Notes under the pieces: generated by a model | What the model saw: only the letters and a program-made list of their open reading frames with translations | What the model was told of the DNA's origin: nothing | The model's database searches: none | Position numbers and translations under genes: made by a program | DNA from: a virus | Virus record (IMG/VR): IMGVR_UViG_3300042988_000456 | Span: 1 to 64,000 of that record | DNA: 64,000 nucleotides | Strand: one strand, 5' to 3' | Part shown: positions 7,373 through 14,567 of the stretch, piece by piece | Layout: every line of letters begins with the position of its first letter | Position numbering within the stretch: the stretch's first letter is position 1

Positions 7373-9106
7373 TCAGAACGCATCCAACGATTCGGAGTAT
7401 GTCCCTGCCGTTTTGTTGAATAGCAGGGTGGTCTCGCCCTGAGTCCCGATCCAGCGGTGCCTGCACTTCCAGACTGCCACTTCTACGACGGCACCCTCGC
7501 CCCTGTGGATGGTGATGCCGCAATCCGCCTTGGCCCACCATGCCATTGATCCGCTGATGGACATGCCGTCGGGTCGGGGTTGTTCGGTGCCGGAACGATT
7601 TACCTTAGCAGGGTGAGCCACAAACCAGACATGGATGTCGTGAGTCTTGATGAACCGCTGCACCTTGGACAGCATGGCGCTGATGGCTTCGGTCTCAGTG
7701 CCACTGCGATCCATCTCAATGAAGTTGTAGGGGTCGATCACAAGACCCCGTACACCCATGCGTTTGATTGCCGTCTTAGTTCGGGACAGGATGGAGTCCA
7801 ATGTGGAAGGCTCATCACCGTTGGTATCAATGAAAATGAAATGATCGTTGACCCATTTAAACGCAGCATCCCGCTCACTGTCATCCATTCGATCACGCCC
7901 GTCGCGGAACCGCTTGTGCGTGTACAACTCCATTAGACGGGTGATGTGGACTTCGGGTTGATTCTCAAAGCTGCAGACCGCAAACTTCCAGTCACATGAC
8001 CGTGCCAGATTGACCATCACCTGATCCACAAAGTTGGACTTGCCACTGCTGGGATACCCTGTGACCACTGACAACTGTGCAGGGGCAATGGTGTAGATGT
8101 CATCAATGCAGGAGTAGCCTGTGCTGTAACCCTTGCCGGAACCCTGCGTATAGAGTTCGGTGATGCGATCCGCATAGGCGGACGCATTGGACAGTCCTGC
8201 GATTGGGTATGCCACTGCAGCATTGAGGATGTCATTCAATACCCGTGCAGGGTCGTAATTGTCATTAGCCCGTGCAGGGTCGTTCAGGAAGACTTCATTT
8301 AAATCCTTGGCTGTGAACTTGGCAAGTCTGCATTTCTCTTTACCGATGCGACGGGACAACTCCTCTGCAAGGGCTTGTCCGGGTTCGTCCTGATCTGTGG
8401 CGAGGATCACATAAGGTGCAGACTCCAAGACATCGTTGGCGTTCCAGACATAGCTGAACCGCTTGTCTTCACTGGGTGCAACCTTGCCATCCGCCACCTT
8501 CAGAGGCGCCCCAGAGGGCACCGATACCACATTTGTGATACCTGCCTCAACCAGTGTCAGGTAGTCAATCTCACCTTCCACAATGATGATGGGTTCACCC
8601 TTGACCAAACGGTCAACTCCGAAGAAATCATGGGCACCACCCTGCTCTTGTGTAAACGCTTTGTCTGGAAAACTCCGGTACTTCACCGCTACAAGAGCGC
8701 CGTCCCTGTAGTAGGGAAAGCCGATGGCATCTTCTTCTCTGCTGAGTTTGGGGAAGAATTTACGGGCCGCAAACAACTTCATGGAGTCTGCGGTTTTCTG
8801 CGTGATTCCACGGGACAGGAGGTAGTCGTAGTGGGTTTGGGTGAGTGGTGTTTCCGTGATCTTGGGATCGGGAACAATGGTGACTGGTACTGCGCTCATT
8901 CTCTTTTCCTTGTGTATGTAGTTCGTTCGCGGTTGTACTGACCCAACAGCACTGCAGTGATGGCAGTGATACACCACCGCCCCGTCAGGGCGGCGTGTCA
9001 GGGTCATGTCTTTCTGTGTGGATTTCTTGCGTTCATTGGAACAAAAGGGGCAAGCCACCCTCGTAGTTTCACCAAAGTGAAACTGTTCAATGAATGCTGG
9101 ATTCAC
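7373..9106 (-). CDS. bifunctional DNA primase-helicase (T7 gp4-like)
   Basis: 577 residues, GTG start overlapping the previous stop (GTGA). Domains in order: zinc-binding domain (C19-x2-C22 ... C48-x2-C51) for template recognition; TOPRIM primase core (IIVEGEIDYL around 173-183, ATDQDEPG around 236-243); and a RecA/DnaB-type helicase with Walker A GYPSSGKS (350-357), a Walker B-like GLVIDP strand and a WFVAHP segment. It should unwind the fork and lay lagging-strand primers. Length fits the T7 gp4 class. No phage DNA polymerase was found nearby, which is unusual for a gp4-bearing phage. Confidence 0.92.
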   Translation of the reverse strand: MNPAFIEQFHFGETTRVACPFCSNERKKSTQKDMTLTRRPDGAVVYHCHHCSAVGSVQPRTNYIHKEKRMSAVPVTIVPDPKITETPLTQTHYDYLLSRGITQKTADSMKLFAARKFFPKLSREEDAIGFPYYRDGALVAVKYRSFPDKAFTQEQGGAHDFFGVDRLVKGEPIIIVEGEIDYLTLVEAGITNVVSVPSGAPLKVADGKVAPSEDKRFSYVWNANDVLESAPYVILATDQDEPGQALAEELSRRIGKEKCRLAKFTAKDLNEVFLNDPARANDNYDPARVLNDILNAAVAYPIAGLSNASAYADRITELYTQGSGKGYSTGYSCIDDIYTIAPAQLSVVTGYPSSGKSNFVDQVMVNLARSCDWKFAVCSFENQPEVHITRLMELYTHKRFRDGRDRMDDSERDAAFKWVNDHFIFIDTNGDEPSTLDSILSRTKTAIKRMGVRGLVIDPYNFIEMDRSGTETEAISAMLSKVQRFIKTHDIHVWFVAHPAKVNRSGTEQPRPDGMSISGSMAWWAKADCGITIHRGEGAVVEVAVWKCRHRWIGTQGETTLLFNKTAGTYSESLDAF

Positions 9107-9345
9107 TTCATGCTGCCGTCAGGGTTGCGTTTAAAGCTGCGGTTCTTGGAAGGGGATTCCAACCTGATACCAGTTGCATTGCTGCCACCCTTGGACAAAG
9201 CTTTGACATGCGCCACATCTTTGCCTTTACGGTTGACGCCTTGCGCGTCAAGCTTTCGTCTCGCTCGTTGTCGCTCCATCCGGTCTTCATGTTCTCCACG
9301 GGCAACTTGTGTTTTGTACTCTTGTTTCCAGTTTCGGGTCGCCAT
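9103..9345 (-). CDS. small HNH-like basic protein
   Basis: 80 residues from the ATG preceded by GGAG; the frame extends upstream but without a ribosome site. It is strongly basic. GKDVAHVKALSKGGSN followed by a late Asn-Arg-Ser resembles the core of HNH/colicin-type endonucleases and of small conserved phage proteins next to replication genes. Catalysis is not certain, because only one clear His is present. Confidence 0.55.
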   Translation of the reverse strand: MATRNWKQEYKTQVARGEHEDRMERQRARRKLDAQGVNRKGKDVAHVKALSKGGSNATGIRLESPSKNRSFKRNPDGSMK

Positions 9346-9349
9346 TGAA

Positions 9350-9787
9350 TCACTCCGGTATTTGTTGAAAGCGTTTGATGTTGAGGAGAACACAAGGTTC
9401 TACATCCTGCCAATCACTGCGGTCAGTGCGTCCACCAAGGGTCACACCATCGTGCAGGAATTCGTCCTTGAAGGACGAATAATACAGACCACCATTGGTC
9501 TGCACAACCAGAACAAACGGGGTTTTTGTCACCTGCGATAAGGACTTTGCCGCCAGCCATTTGTCCACACTCAGCAGGTAGCCGCCGAACTGTTGAATCT
9601 GCTGCATGGAGTAGTTGCGCACCTTGATTTCACAAAATGCCACCACCCTGTTCTTGCGTGTAAACGCATAGTCCAAGCAGTATTTGATTGGCAACTTGTG
9701 TGCATTGGCTTGCCACACTTGCTGCAATGAAAGTACCACCTGTGCTTCTCTGTTCAAGTCTTCCTGTGTTTCGTATTTAGGTCTCAC
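9350..9787 (-). CDS. PD-(D/E)xK-like nuclease candidate
   Basis: 145 residues, GTG start with AAGGAG upstream. The stretch LDYAFTRKNRVVAFCEIKVR has a D...(E-x-K) spacing like PD-(D/E)xK nucleases, followed by a helix with Gln residues. Position between replication genes fits a DNA-processing role. The family is inferred from the motif only. Confidence 0.5.
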   Translation of the reverse strand: MRPKYETQEDLNREAQVVLSLQQVWQANAHKLPIKYCLDYAFTRKNRVVAFCEIKVRNYSMQQIQQFGGYLLSVDKWLAAKSLSQVTKTPFVLVVQTNGGLYYSSFKDEFLHDGVTLGGRTDRSDWQDVEPCVLLNIKRFQQIPE

Positions 9788-9796
9788 TGTTACTCC

Positions 9797-10021
9797 TTAT
9801 TTGCCCATCTCTTCCTTCCAGATGATCCTCATATATTTGAGGATTCGATCTGCTGATCCGCTGCCGAACTTCTTTTCAGAAACCTGCAGTGCCTTTGCCA
9901 ACCACGCCTTGTCCGTGAAGCTGTGGGCCAGTGTTCTGGCCTCTGCGTATTCCAATATGTACCGGTCACCTTGATCCTCCGGTGTCGGCTTCTTCAGTTC
10001 AAACAAATACCGTCTTACCAT
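9797..10021 (-). CDS. hypothetical protein, first gene of primase operon
   Basis: 74 residues from the ATG at 10021, which follows GGGGACAGG. An earlier in-frame start at 10066 would add 15 residues but crosses a hairpin. It is basic and helical, with an FGSGSADRILKYMR segment. No family recognised. Confidence 0.5.
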   Translation of the reverse strand: MVRRYLFELKKPTPEDQGDRYILEYAEARTLAHSFTDKAWLAKALQVSEKKFGSGSADRILKYMRIIWKEEMGK

Positions 10022-10032
10022 CCTGTCCCCTT

Positions 10033-10049
10033 CGGCCCCGCTAGGGCCG
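10033..10049 (-). promoter_or_regulatory. hairpin just upstream of the primase-operon ribosome site
   Basis: CGGCCC-CGCTA-GGGCCG (plus-strand sense) forms a 6-bp GC stem five bases before the GGGGACAGG ribosome site of the gene starting at 10021. It could limit initiation or stabilise the transcript end. Purely structural evidence. Confidence 0.35.
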
Positions 10050-10291
10050 ATGTAGCTATATGTCACCCAAAGACCCCCCTACCCATGACAGGTATGAGGG
10101 TCAGAGGGGTCACCGCCTTACGGCATCTGCATGGTAGTTACCTACCCCCTAGGCTTGCAGATTCGACCAGCCCCACGGATTGTTACGGAGTTGCACCGGC
10201 CCAGTGTGGGCTTACCGTGTATCACCTTTTCTTCCACGCACCCGATGCAGGGTCTTGCTAACGTGTGGAGTACGGTGCAGTCGTAGAAATG

Positions 10292-10370
10292 AAAAAAGCC
10301 GCTAACAACTACGCTCTGGTCGTGTTCCTCCGAGAATCCCCAGAGGACAGAACGTATGTGTTAACGGCTT
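10292..10370 (-). ncRNA. candidate structured RNA ending in a U-run
   Basis: On the minus strand AAGCCGTTAAC (10370-10360) pairs with GTTAGCGGCTT (10306-10296, one G-U pair), followed by TTTT. Inside lie further nested pairs: TACG with CGTA, and CTCTGG with CCAGAG. The long closing stem directly before the U-run looks like a self-terminating small RNA of about 80 nucleotides rather than a simple terminator. No promoter was clear; a TAATAT sits at 10408-10403. The plus-strand frame at 10265-10498 is not supported as a gene. Confidence 0.4.
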
Positions 10371-10415
10371 CAACTTCATCGCACACGACTGCGACAGGAG
10401 AAATATTACACCAAG

Positions 10416-10435
10416 TTGTGCGCCTTTGCGCACAA
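10416..10435. repeat. perfect 8-bp hairpin
   Basis: TTGTGCGC-CTTT-GCGCACAA. No T-run follows on either strand, so it is not an intrinsic terminator. It lies between the terminator at 10441-10475 and the candidate RNA at 10292-10370. Confidence 0.5.
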
Positions 10436-10440
10436 GTCAC

Positions 10441-10475
10441 AAAAAAAAGCCACTGGTGGTACCAGCACCAATGGC
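10441..10475 (-). terminator. strong minus-strand terminator downstream of rusA
   Basis: On the minus strand GCCATTGGTG, loop CTGGTAC, CACCAGTGGC (one internal mismatch), then eight T residues (10448-10441). It would end transcription coming from the RusA gene after about 770 non-coding bases. Confidence 0.75.
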
Positions 10476-10547
10476 AATTTCTTAACTTAGCATCTTGATT
10501 CTGTCACATGCAAAACACCATTGCAATCAAGTCATAGTGATTTGGTA

Positions 10548-10565
10548 GGGTATACAAGTACACCC
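10548..10565. promoter_or_regulatory. inverted repeat with GGGTATAC half-site
   Basis: GGGTATAC-AA-GTACACCC pairs at 7 of 8 positions. The same half-site occurs at 987-994, so the two regulatory regions may share a regulator. Confidence 0.4.
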
Positions 10566-10955
10566 CATTCAAATGAGGCATGGACAGAGGCAGAGGGCGC
10601 AATAGATTGGCAGGTAGCACACCATCCGGTGACTGGCCTGCCCGCCCGATTTAACGGGGACTTGTTGATGGCGACCGAGAACCCCCAGTCCTACGGATTG
10701 AGAGGCAGGTAGTTACTCCCGCCCAACGTACCGCTTAACCATCAAGCCTGCAGACTGCCCCCGCTTATGACGGCACCACTTTACTGGTACGGGGTGTGGC
10801 TTCGCCAATCTGCAGACTTCATGGAAGCGTAGCAAGTGTAGCTGTAGCAAACGGCAGAAAAATCAAGGATCGAAATGTGTTCATTTCCATCCTGAAAATT
10901 AACACATCACTAACTGCGTTTAAACGTTACTTGCCGGGTACTTGTTCCACAGCTT

Positions 10956-10986
10956 TAATATAATCTCGCTGTGCGAGATTATATTA
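10956..10986. promoter_or_regulatory. 31-bp palindrome with perfect 14-bp arms
   Basis: TAATATAATCTCGC (10956-10969), TGT, GCGAGATTATATTA (10973-10986). The arms match perfectly. It is AT-rich outside and GC-rich next to the loop, with no T-run to make it a terminator. Likely roles are an operator for a large dimer or tetramer, or a cruciform at an origin. Confidence 0.65.
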
Positions 10987-11082
10987 CCCCGTGAAACATT
11001 GTCAAGCGCCTAGTTTAAATTCCATGCTTTTGCGTTTAAACAACCTGTCCTTGGAAGGCCACGCCGTTACGCCCTCATTTTT

Positions 11083-11098
11083 TGACCTTAACGGGTCA
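11083..11098. promoter_or_regulatory. inverted repeat TGACC-N6-GGTCA
   Basis: The same 5-base half-sites as the two dyads near the small terminase (811 and 878), but with a 6-base spacer. It may be a weaker site for the same protein. Confidence 0.35.
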
Positions 11099-11136
11099 GC
11101 GTTTACACAGGTGGCTCATCTGGTGAGCCTAGTGCC

Positions 11137-11176
11137 CCGTAATGCACCGTAGTGATCCGTGTTGATCCTTGTTGAG
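11137..11176. repeat. four tandem 10-bp repeats (iteron-like)
   Basis: CCGTAATGCA, CCGTAGTGAT, CCGTGTTGAT, CCTTGTTGAG: four units of exactly 10 bases with consensus CCGTNNTGAT. Ten-base phasing places them on one DNA face, as in iteron or activator arrays. They lie just before the candidate small RNA. Confidence 0.5.
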
Positions 11177-11183
11177 GTACAAT

Positions 11184-11267
11184 GAGACCACTTCTCCTTG
11201 AAGTTGTTCGTCTCCCTGTCAGCACTGCGGTGCTGTTCAAGCCTCCTCACAAAGGAGGCTTTTTTTT
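11184..11267 (+). ncRNA. candidate small RNA with terminator
   Basis: The plus strand carries a hairpin CAGCAC-TGCG-GTGCTG (about 11220-11235) and then a strong intrinsic terminator GCCTCC (11241-11246), loop, GGAGGC (11254-11259) and eight T residues. No rightward gene precedes it, so something non-coding must be transcribed into it. TACAAT at 11178-11183 could be a -10 element, but no -35 was seen. The terminator lies over the 3' end of the oppositely oriented RusA gene. Confidence 0.45.
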
Positions 11268-11633
11268 GCTTGGGGCTACCTCGGGTATGGACTCAATCAA
11301 AATAACGCTCCTAGGGTTCTCCCGATCAAGTCCCCAGTAGGTATGTCGCTCCTTCACTTGCCTGTCATTCTCATAGGCAAGCCCCTGCATCAAGTCCAGA
11401 ATCAGACTCTCGTCCAAGTCAGGACGGCGGGATGCATAGTAGATATGCAGCGTCACCCGCAGATCACCTGTCATCAGTTCCGATGGCTCGCCCCACTGAT
11501 CCCTGAACATGTCGCTATAAGACAACGCCTTGGCTGACTTGATTAGTCTGGAGGTGTTGCCAAAACGCACCACCCTGCGGGAATTTGCCTTGGATGCAGG
11601 TTCTCCGAAAATTATTTTTGATATTGCTTGCAT
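11247..11633 (-). CDS. rusA: RusA-like Holliday-junction resolvase
   Basis: 128 residues. The segment RRPDLDESLILDLMQG with D72, D74 and D80, followed by Y-x-x-D90-R-Q-V, matches the RusA pattern of catalytic Asp residues coordinating Mg. It should resolve recombination or replication junctions before packaging. It is transcribed divergently from the exonuclease/annealing operon, from overlapping promoters. Confidence 0.85.
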   Translation of the reverse strand: MQAISKIIFGEPASKANSRRVVRFGNTSRLIKSAKALSYSDMFRDQWGEPSELMTGDLRVTLHIYYASRRPDLDESLILDLMQGLAYENDRQVKERHTYWGLDRENPRSVILIESIPEVAPSKKKPPL

Positions 11634-11671
11634 GAGATTAAAAATAGTACTATCATTCGTCCCATCAACAA
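11624..11671. promoter_or_regulatory. overlapping divergent promoters sharing a palindromic -10
   Basis: ATAGTACTAT (11644-11653) reads TACTAT on both strands. Minus strand: TTGTTG (11671-11666), 16-base spacer, TACTAT, facing rusA. Plus strand: TTGCTT (11624-11629), 18-base spacer, TACTAT (11648-11653), facing the exonuclease. Only one polymerase could bind at a time. Confidence 0.45.
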
Positions 11672-11689
11672 CAAAGACAGGACAGACGG

Positions 11690-12571
11690 ATGAAAATCAC
11701 CAACCGCACGGGGTTGCCCCCGCCATTGGTCGCTATGCTGACCAAGGAATACTACTCCAAGGGCGACTCGGAGTACAGCGCAACAGGCTTGATTGAGCCT
11801 CCACGCATCAAACTGTTAAGAGAACGTTACAAAGATCAGATTGAGTCCGATGTAGTGGACATGATGTGGTCGTTCCTTGGCACGGCATTGCATGCCCGTC
11901 TGGAAGAGTTGGACTTGGAGGCTCTGGGCCTGACCTCCTATATCAAGGAAGAGCGTCTGTTCGCAGAGGTGAATGGCATCCGCATCAGCGGTGCCATTGA
12001 TCTGCAGGAGAAAGCACCTGTGGGGATCATCATCTCTGACTACAAGTACACCAGTGCGTACAGCGTCATCTATGGCAAAGAGGAGTGGGTTGCTCAACTC
12101 AACATCTACAAGTGGTTCGTGGAGAAGGTAAAGGGTGAGCGTGTTGTGGCTCTGCGCATCTGTGCATTCCTGCGTGATCACAGTAAGCATGATGCCCGTG
12201 GCAACTACCCTGCAGAACCAATCGTGGAGATCGATCTGCCGGTGTGGAGTTTTGAGAAGGCTGATGCCTATGTCAAAGAGCGTTTAAACCTTCACCTTGA
12301 AGCAGCTATGGCAGATGCAACAGGCGGTGCCCTGCCGCCTTGCACAGATGCAGAACGCTGGATGACAGAGGAAGTGTTTGCAGTGAAGCGTGAAGGCCGC
12401 AAGACAGCCATCAAGCTTTACAACAGTATGGAAGAGGCCACCGCCAGAGCGGTGGAAGAGAAGGGTTATGTAGAGACCCGCAAAGGTACACCCCGCAGGT
12501 GTGAAGGTAACTACTGCAAGGTTGCGCAGTGGTGTGATCAATATCAATCAGAGAAAAGGGAAGAGCTATGA
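11690..12571 (+). CDS. Cas4/RecB-like PD-(D/E)xK exonuclease
   Basis: 293 residues. Motifs in order: GTALH68, D104 in SGAIDL, D117-Y-K119, and Q136 in QLNIYKW, as in the RecB/Cas4 nuclease clan. Four Cys (218, 271, 276, 282) fit the iron-sulphur cluster of this clan. It should resect DNA ends to give single strands for the annealing protein whose gene overlaps the 3' end (ATGA). The ATG lies shortly after AGGACAGACGG. Confidence 0.85.
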   Translation: MKITNRTGLPPPLVAMLTKEYYSKGDSEYSATGLIEPPRIKLLRERYKDQIESDVVDMMWSFLGTALHARLEELDLEALGLTSYIKEERLFAEVNGIRISGAIDLQEKAPVGIIISDYKYTSAYSVIYGKEEWVAQLNIYKWFVEKVKGERVVALRICAFLRDHSKHDARGNYPAEPIVEIDLPVWSFEKADAYVKERLNLHLEAAMADATGGALPPCTDAERWMTEEVFAVKREGRKTAIKLYNSMEEATARAVEEKGYVETRKGTPRRCEGNYCKVAQWCDQYQSEKREEL

Positions 12572-13185
12572 GCGAACAGAAGCAGATGAGTGCCATTGAC
12601 TTACTCAGTGTAAACGTCAGTGGACACACGGAGAAGAAGAATGGCCTGACATATTTGTCTTGGGCTTGGGCTTGGGATCAGGTGCTTCGTGCCGACAAGG
12701 ATGCCAACTTCAACGTGGAGTTGTTTGGCGATACGCCACTGATGCGTATCGGTGACAGCTACATGGTGTGGGTCAGTGTCATTGTGTTTGGCAAGAAGAT
12801 CACCTGCATGCTGCCGGTGCTGGATCACCGCAACAAACCGATTGCCAACCCTGATTCGTTCCATGTGAACACCAGCATCATGCGCTGCCTCACCAAGGCC
12901 ATCGCTATGCATGGTTTGGGGCTTTATATCTATGCAGGTGAGGACTTGCCTATGGTGAGTCCTGAAGAGGCTGAAAAGGCTGCACAGGAGAACCGCGCAC
13001 ACGCAATGATTTTCACTGCAAAGATTTCGGCAGAAGCCTCGGAGCAGATTGATGTGGACGGCTTGAATGCTTTGTTCAAGAAGCACGGAGCCAGCCTCCA
13101 ACAGTTGAAAGCTGACCATCCCGACTTGCATGCACAGTTGGTCACTGTTTACACAGCATGCAAAGCAGACTTAACCAAGGAGTAA
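12568..13185 (+). CDS. DUF1071 (Sak3-type) single-strand annealing protein
   Basis: 205 residues. The N-terminal TYLSWAWAWDQVL and the later SFHVNTSIMRCLTKAIAMHGLGLYIYAGEDLP are hallmarks of DUF1071 recombinases. A C-terminal helical tail (about 150-205) is variable in the family. It overlaps the exonuclease gene by four bases, the classical exonuclease/annealase pair for recombination-dependent replication. Confidence 0.82.
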   Translation: MSEQKQMSAIDLLSVNVSGHTEKKNGLTYLSWAWAWDQVLRADKDANFNVELFGDTPLMRIGDSYMVWVSVIVFGKKITCMLPVLDHRNKPIANPDSFHVNTSIMRCLTKAIAMHGLGLYIYAGEDLPMVSPEEAEKAAQENRAHAMIFTAKISAEASEQIDVDGLNALFKKHGASLQQLKADHPDLHAQLVTVYTACKADLTKE

Positions 13186-13188
13186 GAC

Positions 13189-13494
13189 ATGGCTTTTGAT
13201 AAACCGTATGAAGAGAAGCCCGACTCGGGCGCGTTGCATGCAACTGCATCCAAGCAAAAGGAGACATCTCCTGACTACTTCGGATCGCTGACCATCAACC
13301 TGAAGGACAAGACGGCGATTACTGCCAACCCCGATGGCAGCATTAGCTTGAAGCTGTCTGGCTGGAAGAAGAAGAACAAGGCGGGCAAGGTGTACCTGTC
13401 CCTGTCTGTGAGCCGCTTCGTGCCCAAAGAACAAGGCAGTCGCCCTGCGCCTGCTCCTGACTTTGGTGATGATTCCAGCGACATCCCGTTCTGA
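13189..13494 (+). CDS. small ssDNA-binding-like protein with SSB tail
   Basis: 101 residues, ATG after AAGGAG. A central beta-rich region (LTINLKD...ISLKLSGW...KVYLSLSVSRF) is followed by a Pro-rich linker and an acidic tip ending D-D-S-S-D-I-P-F. That C-terminal motif is the protein-docking tip of bacterial SSBs. It probably coats single strands and recruits host replication proteins. The fold is inferred. Confidence 0.65.
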   Translation: MAFDKPYEEKPDSGALHATASKQKETSPDYFGSLTINLKDKTAITANPDGSISLKLSGWKKKNKAGKVYLSLSVSRFVPKEQGSRPAPAPDFGDDSSDIPF

Positions 13495-13495
13495 T

Positions 13496-13915
13496 ATGGC
13501 AATGCAGTTTGAAGCCCGTAAGGTGGCTTTAAAGCAGGACAAGACAGGGTACATCCTGACCTTGTCACTGCACCCCGACGAGATTCCAGCCGAACTGCTG
13601 CGTGACTTCGTTGGGGCACGGTATGCCTGTGCGGTGGTACGCATTGAGGATGATGAATCCCCAACGCAGTACTCCAACAGGGTGTCGATTGCAGGGATGC
13701 TGTGCAGGGATGCAGGCTTCCAGCGGTACGTTGCAGAGTTGATGGAGAAGCCATTTGCCACAGAGGCACAGGCTGCTCAGTATGTCTGCCACTTCTGCGG
13801 AATTGAGTCCCGCACAGAACTGAACGGCAACATGGATGCGCAGGTGCATTTCGATGCCATGCGTCAACAGTTTAAACAATGGAGTGAAGATGGCGACCAA
13901 AACGACCCGTTCTAA
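13496..13915 (+). CDS. hypothetical protein with acidic DPF tip
   Basis: 139 residues. The frame opens earlier, but ATG 13496 comes directly after the SSB-like gene's stop. The N-terminal half resembles a small beta-domain (LTLSLHPDEIPAELL). It contains H-F-C and ends G-D-Q-N-D-P-F, an acidic, Phe-terminated tip like that of its neighbour. A recombination-accessory role is suggested by context. The GTTTAAAC at 13870 lies in its final codons. Confidence 0.55.
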   Translation: MAMQFEARKVALKQDKTGYILTLSLHPDEIPAELLRDFVGARYACAVVRIEDDESPTQYSNRVSIAGMLCRDAGFQRYVAELMEKPFATEAQAAQYVCHFCGIESRTELNGNMDAQVHFDAMRQQFKQWSEDGDQNDPF

Positions 13916-14195
13916 GGTGACGCCATTCCTTGTGTACATGGACAACGCAGAGCATCTGGCACTCAAGAAGTTTGCCAGACAGAACCGGTTGGCTATGACG
14001 CAGGTAGTGCGTCAGGGGGTGAAGATTCGTCTGTCTGATAACGACTACACCAAGGGGTTCAATGCAGGCGTTCAAGCCTGCATCAACACAGTGCAAGGCA
14101 TGCAGGTTGCACAGATGAAGTTCCCCAGCGGTCAGTCGTTCTCTGAGTTGATTGCAGATGAACTGTCCAACAACATCATCAAGGTGCCTACATGA
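13890..14195 (+). CDS. ribbon-helix-helix-like DNA-binding protein
   Basis: 101 residues from ATG 13890 (GGAGTG upstream), overlapping the previous gene by 26 bases. The N-terminal basic tail and the VTPFLVYMDNAEHLALKKFA...TQVVRQGV segment resemble a ribbon-helix-helix fold: a short strand followed by two helices. It could be a repressor binding one of the palindromes in this phage, but no direct link is visible. Confidence 0.5.
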   Translation: MATKTTRSKVTPFLVYMDNAEHLALKKFARQNRLAMTQVVRQGVKIRLSDNDYTKGFNAGVQACINTVQGMQVAQMKFPSGQSFSELIADELSNNIIKVPT

Positions 14196-14440
14196 AACCG
14201 CTGAGTGGTGATCGCAACCAGTGTGCTGGTTGCAAGAAATATTTCAACAGCACTGCGGCGTTTGATAAGCACCGCACGGGCCAGTTTGGAGTTGACCGCA
14301 GATGCAAGACAACAGAGGAAATGATTGCAGATGGCATGAGCCAGCGCAGTGATGACTTCTGGGTAGGAACCAAGATGCCAGTACTTTTACAGGAGAAGTA
14401 TCGTGAAAAGAATCAAGCAACTGATCCGGCACAGCCGTGA
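14192..14440 (+). CDS. small C2H2-like zinc-finger protein
   Basis: 82 residues, overlapping upstream by four bases. C12-x2-C15...F-N-S-T-A-A-F-D-K-H27-x-T-G-x-F...C38 is a zinc-finger-like pattern seen in small phage proteins. Function unknown. Confidence 0.55.
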   Translation: MKPLSGDRNQCAGCKKYFNSTAAFDKHRTGQFGVDRRCKTTEEMIADGMSQRSDDFWVGTKMPVLLQEKYREKNQATDPAQP

Positions 14441-14567
14441 GTTGTACAACAGTGATCTTGTGCCACAGCGTTTAAACAAACGTAATCAACGGGCATGGGT
14501 AAGGAGCATTCTGTGGCTTGGAGAAAAATGGCTGTTGCATCCCTCAAATTCTGTTACACGGCAGTGA
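14403..14567 (+). CDS. small basic protein
   Basis: A 54-residue frame with a GTG start after AGGAGAAG, overlapping the 3' end of the zinc-finger gene. It is rich in Arg/Lys (MKRIKQLIRHSRELYN...) and contains GTTTAAAC read as RLN. No family known. The ribosome site and its fit in the gene train support it. Confidence 0.45.
   Translation: MKRIKQLIRHSRELYNSDLVPQRLNKRNQRAWVRSILWLGEKWLLHPSNSVTRQ

Larger units (their letters stand above)
10476..11183. other. non-coding region rich in dyads; candidate origin or control region
   Basis: No frame here has a start with a ribosome site or a recognisable product on either strand. The stretch holds the dyad at 10548-10565, a 31-bp palindrome (10956-10986), two GTTTAAAC copies (10918, 11034), GTTTAAAT (11013), GTTTACAC (11101), a TGACC-N6-GGTCA dyad (11083-11098) and four 10-bp tandem repeats (11137-11176). 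Confidence 0.6.

Noticed and set aside
10150-10175. CAGATTCGACCAG resembling a T-loop
   Set aside because: Flanking stems do not pair and there is no cloverleaf.
10265-10498. 77-codon plus-strand frame in the non-coding region
   Set aside because: It starts without a ribosome site, and it spans two hairpins and a minus-strand terminator. The structured-RNA explanation fits better.
10521-10712. 63-codon plus-strand frame
   Set aside because: Composition and start look random, and no neighbour is coupled to it.
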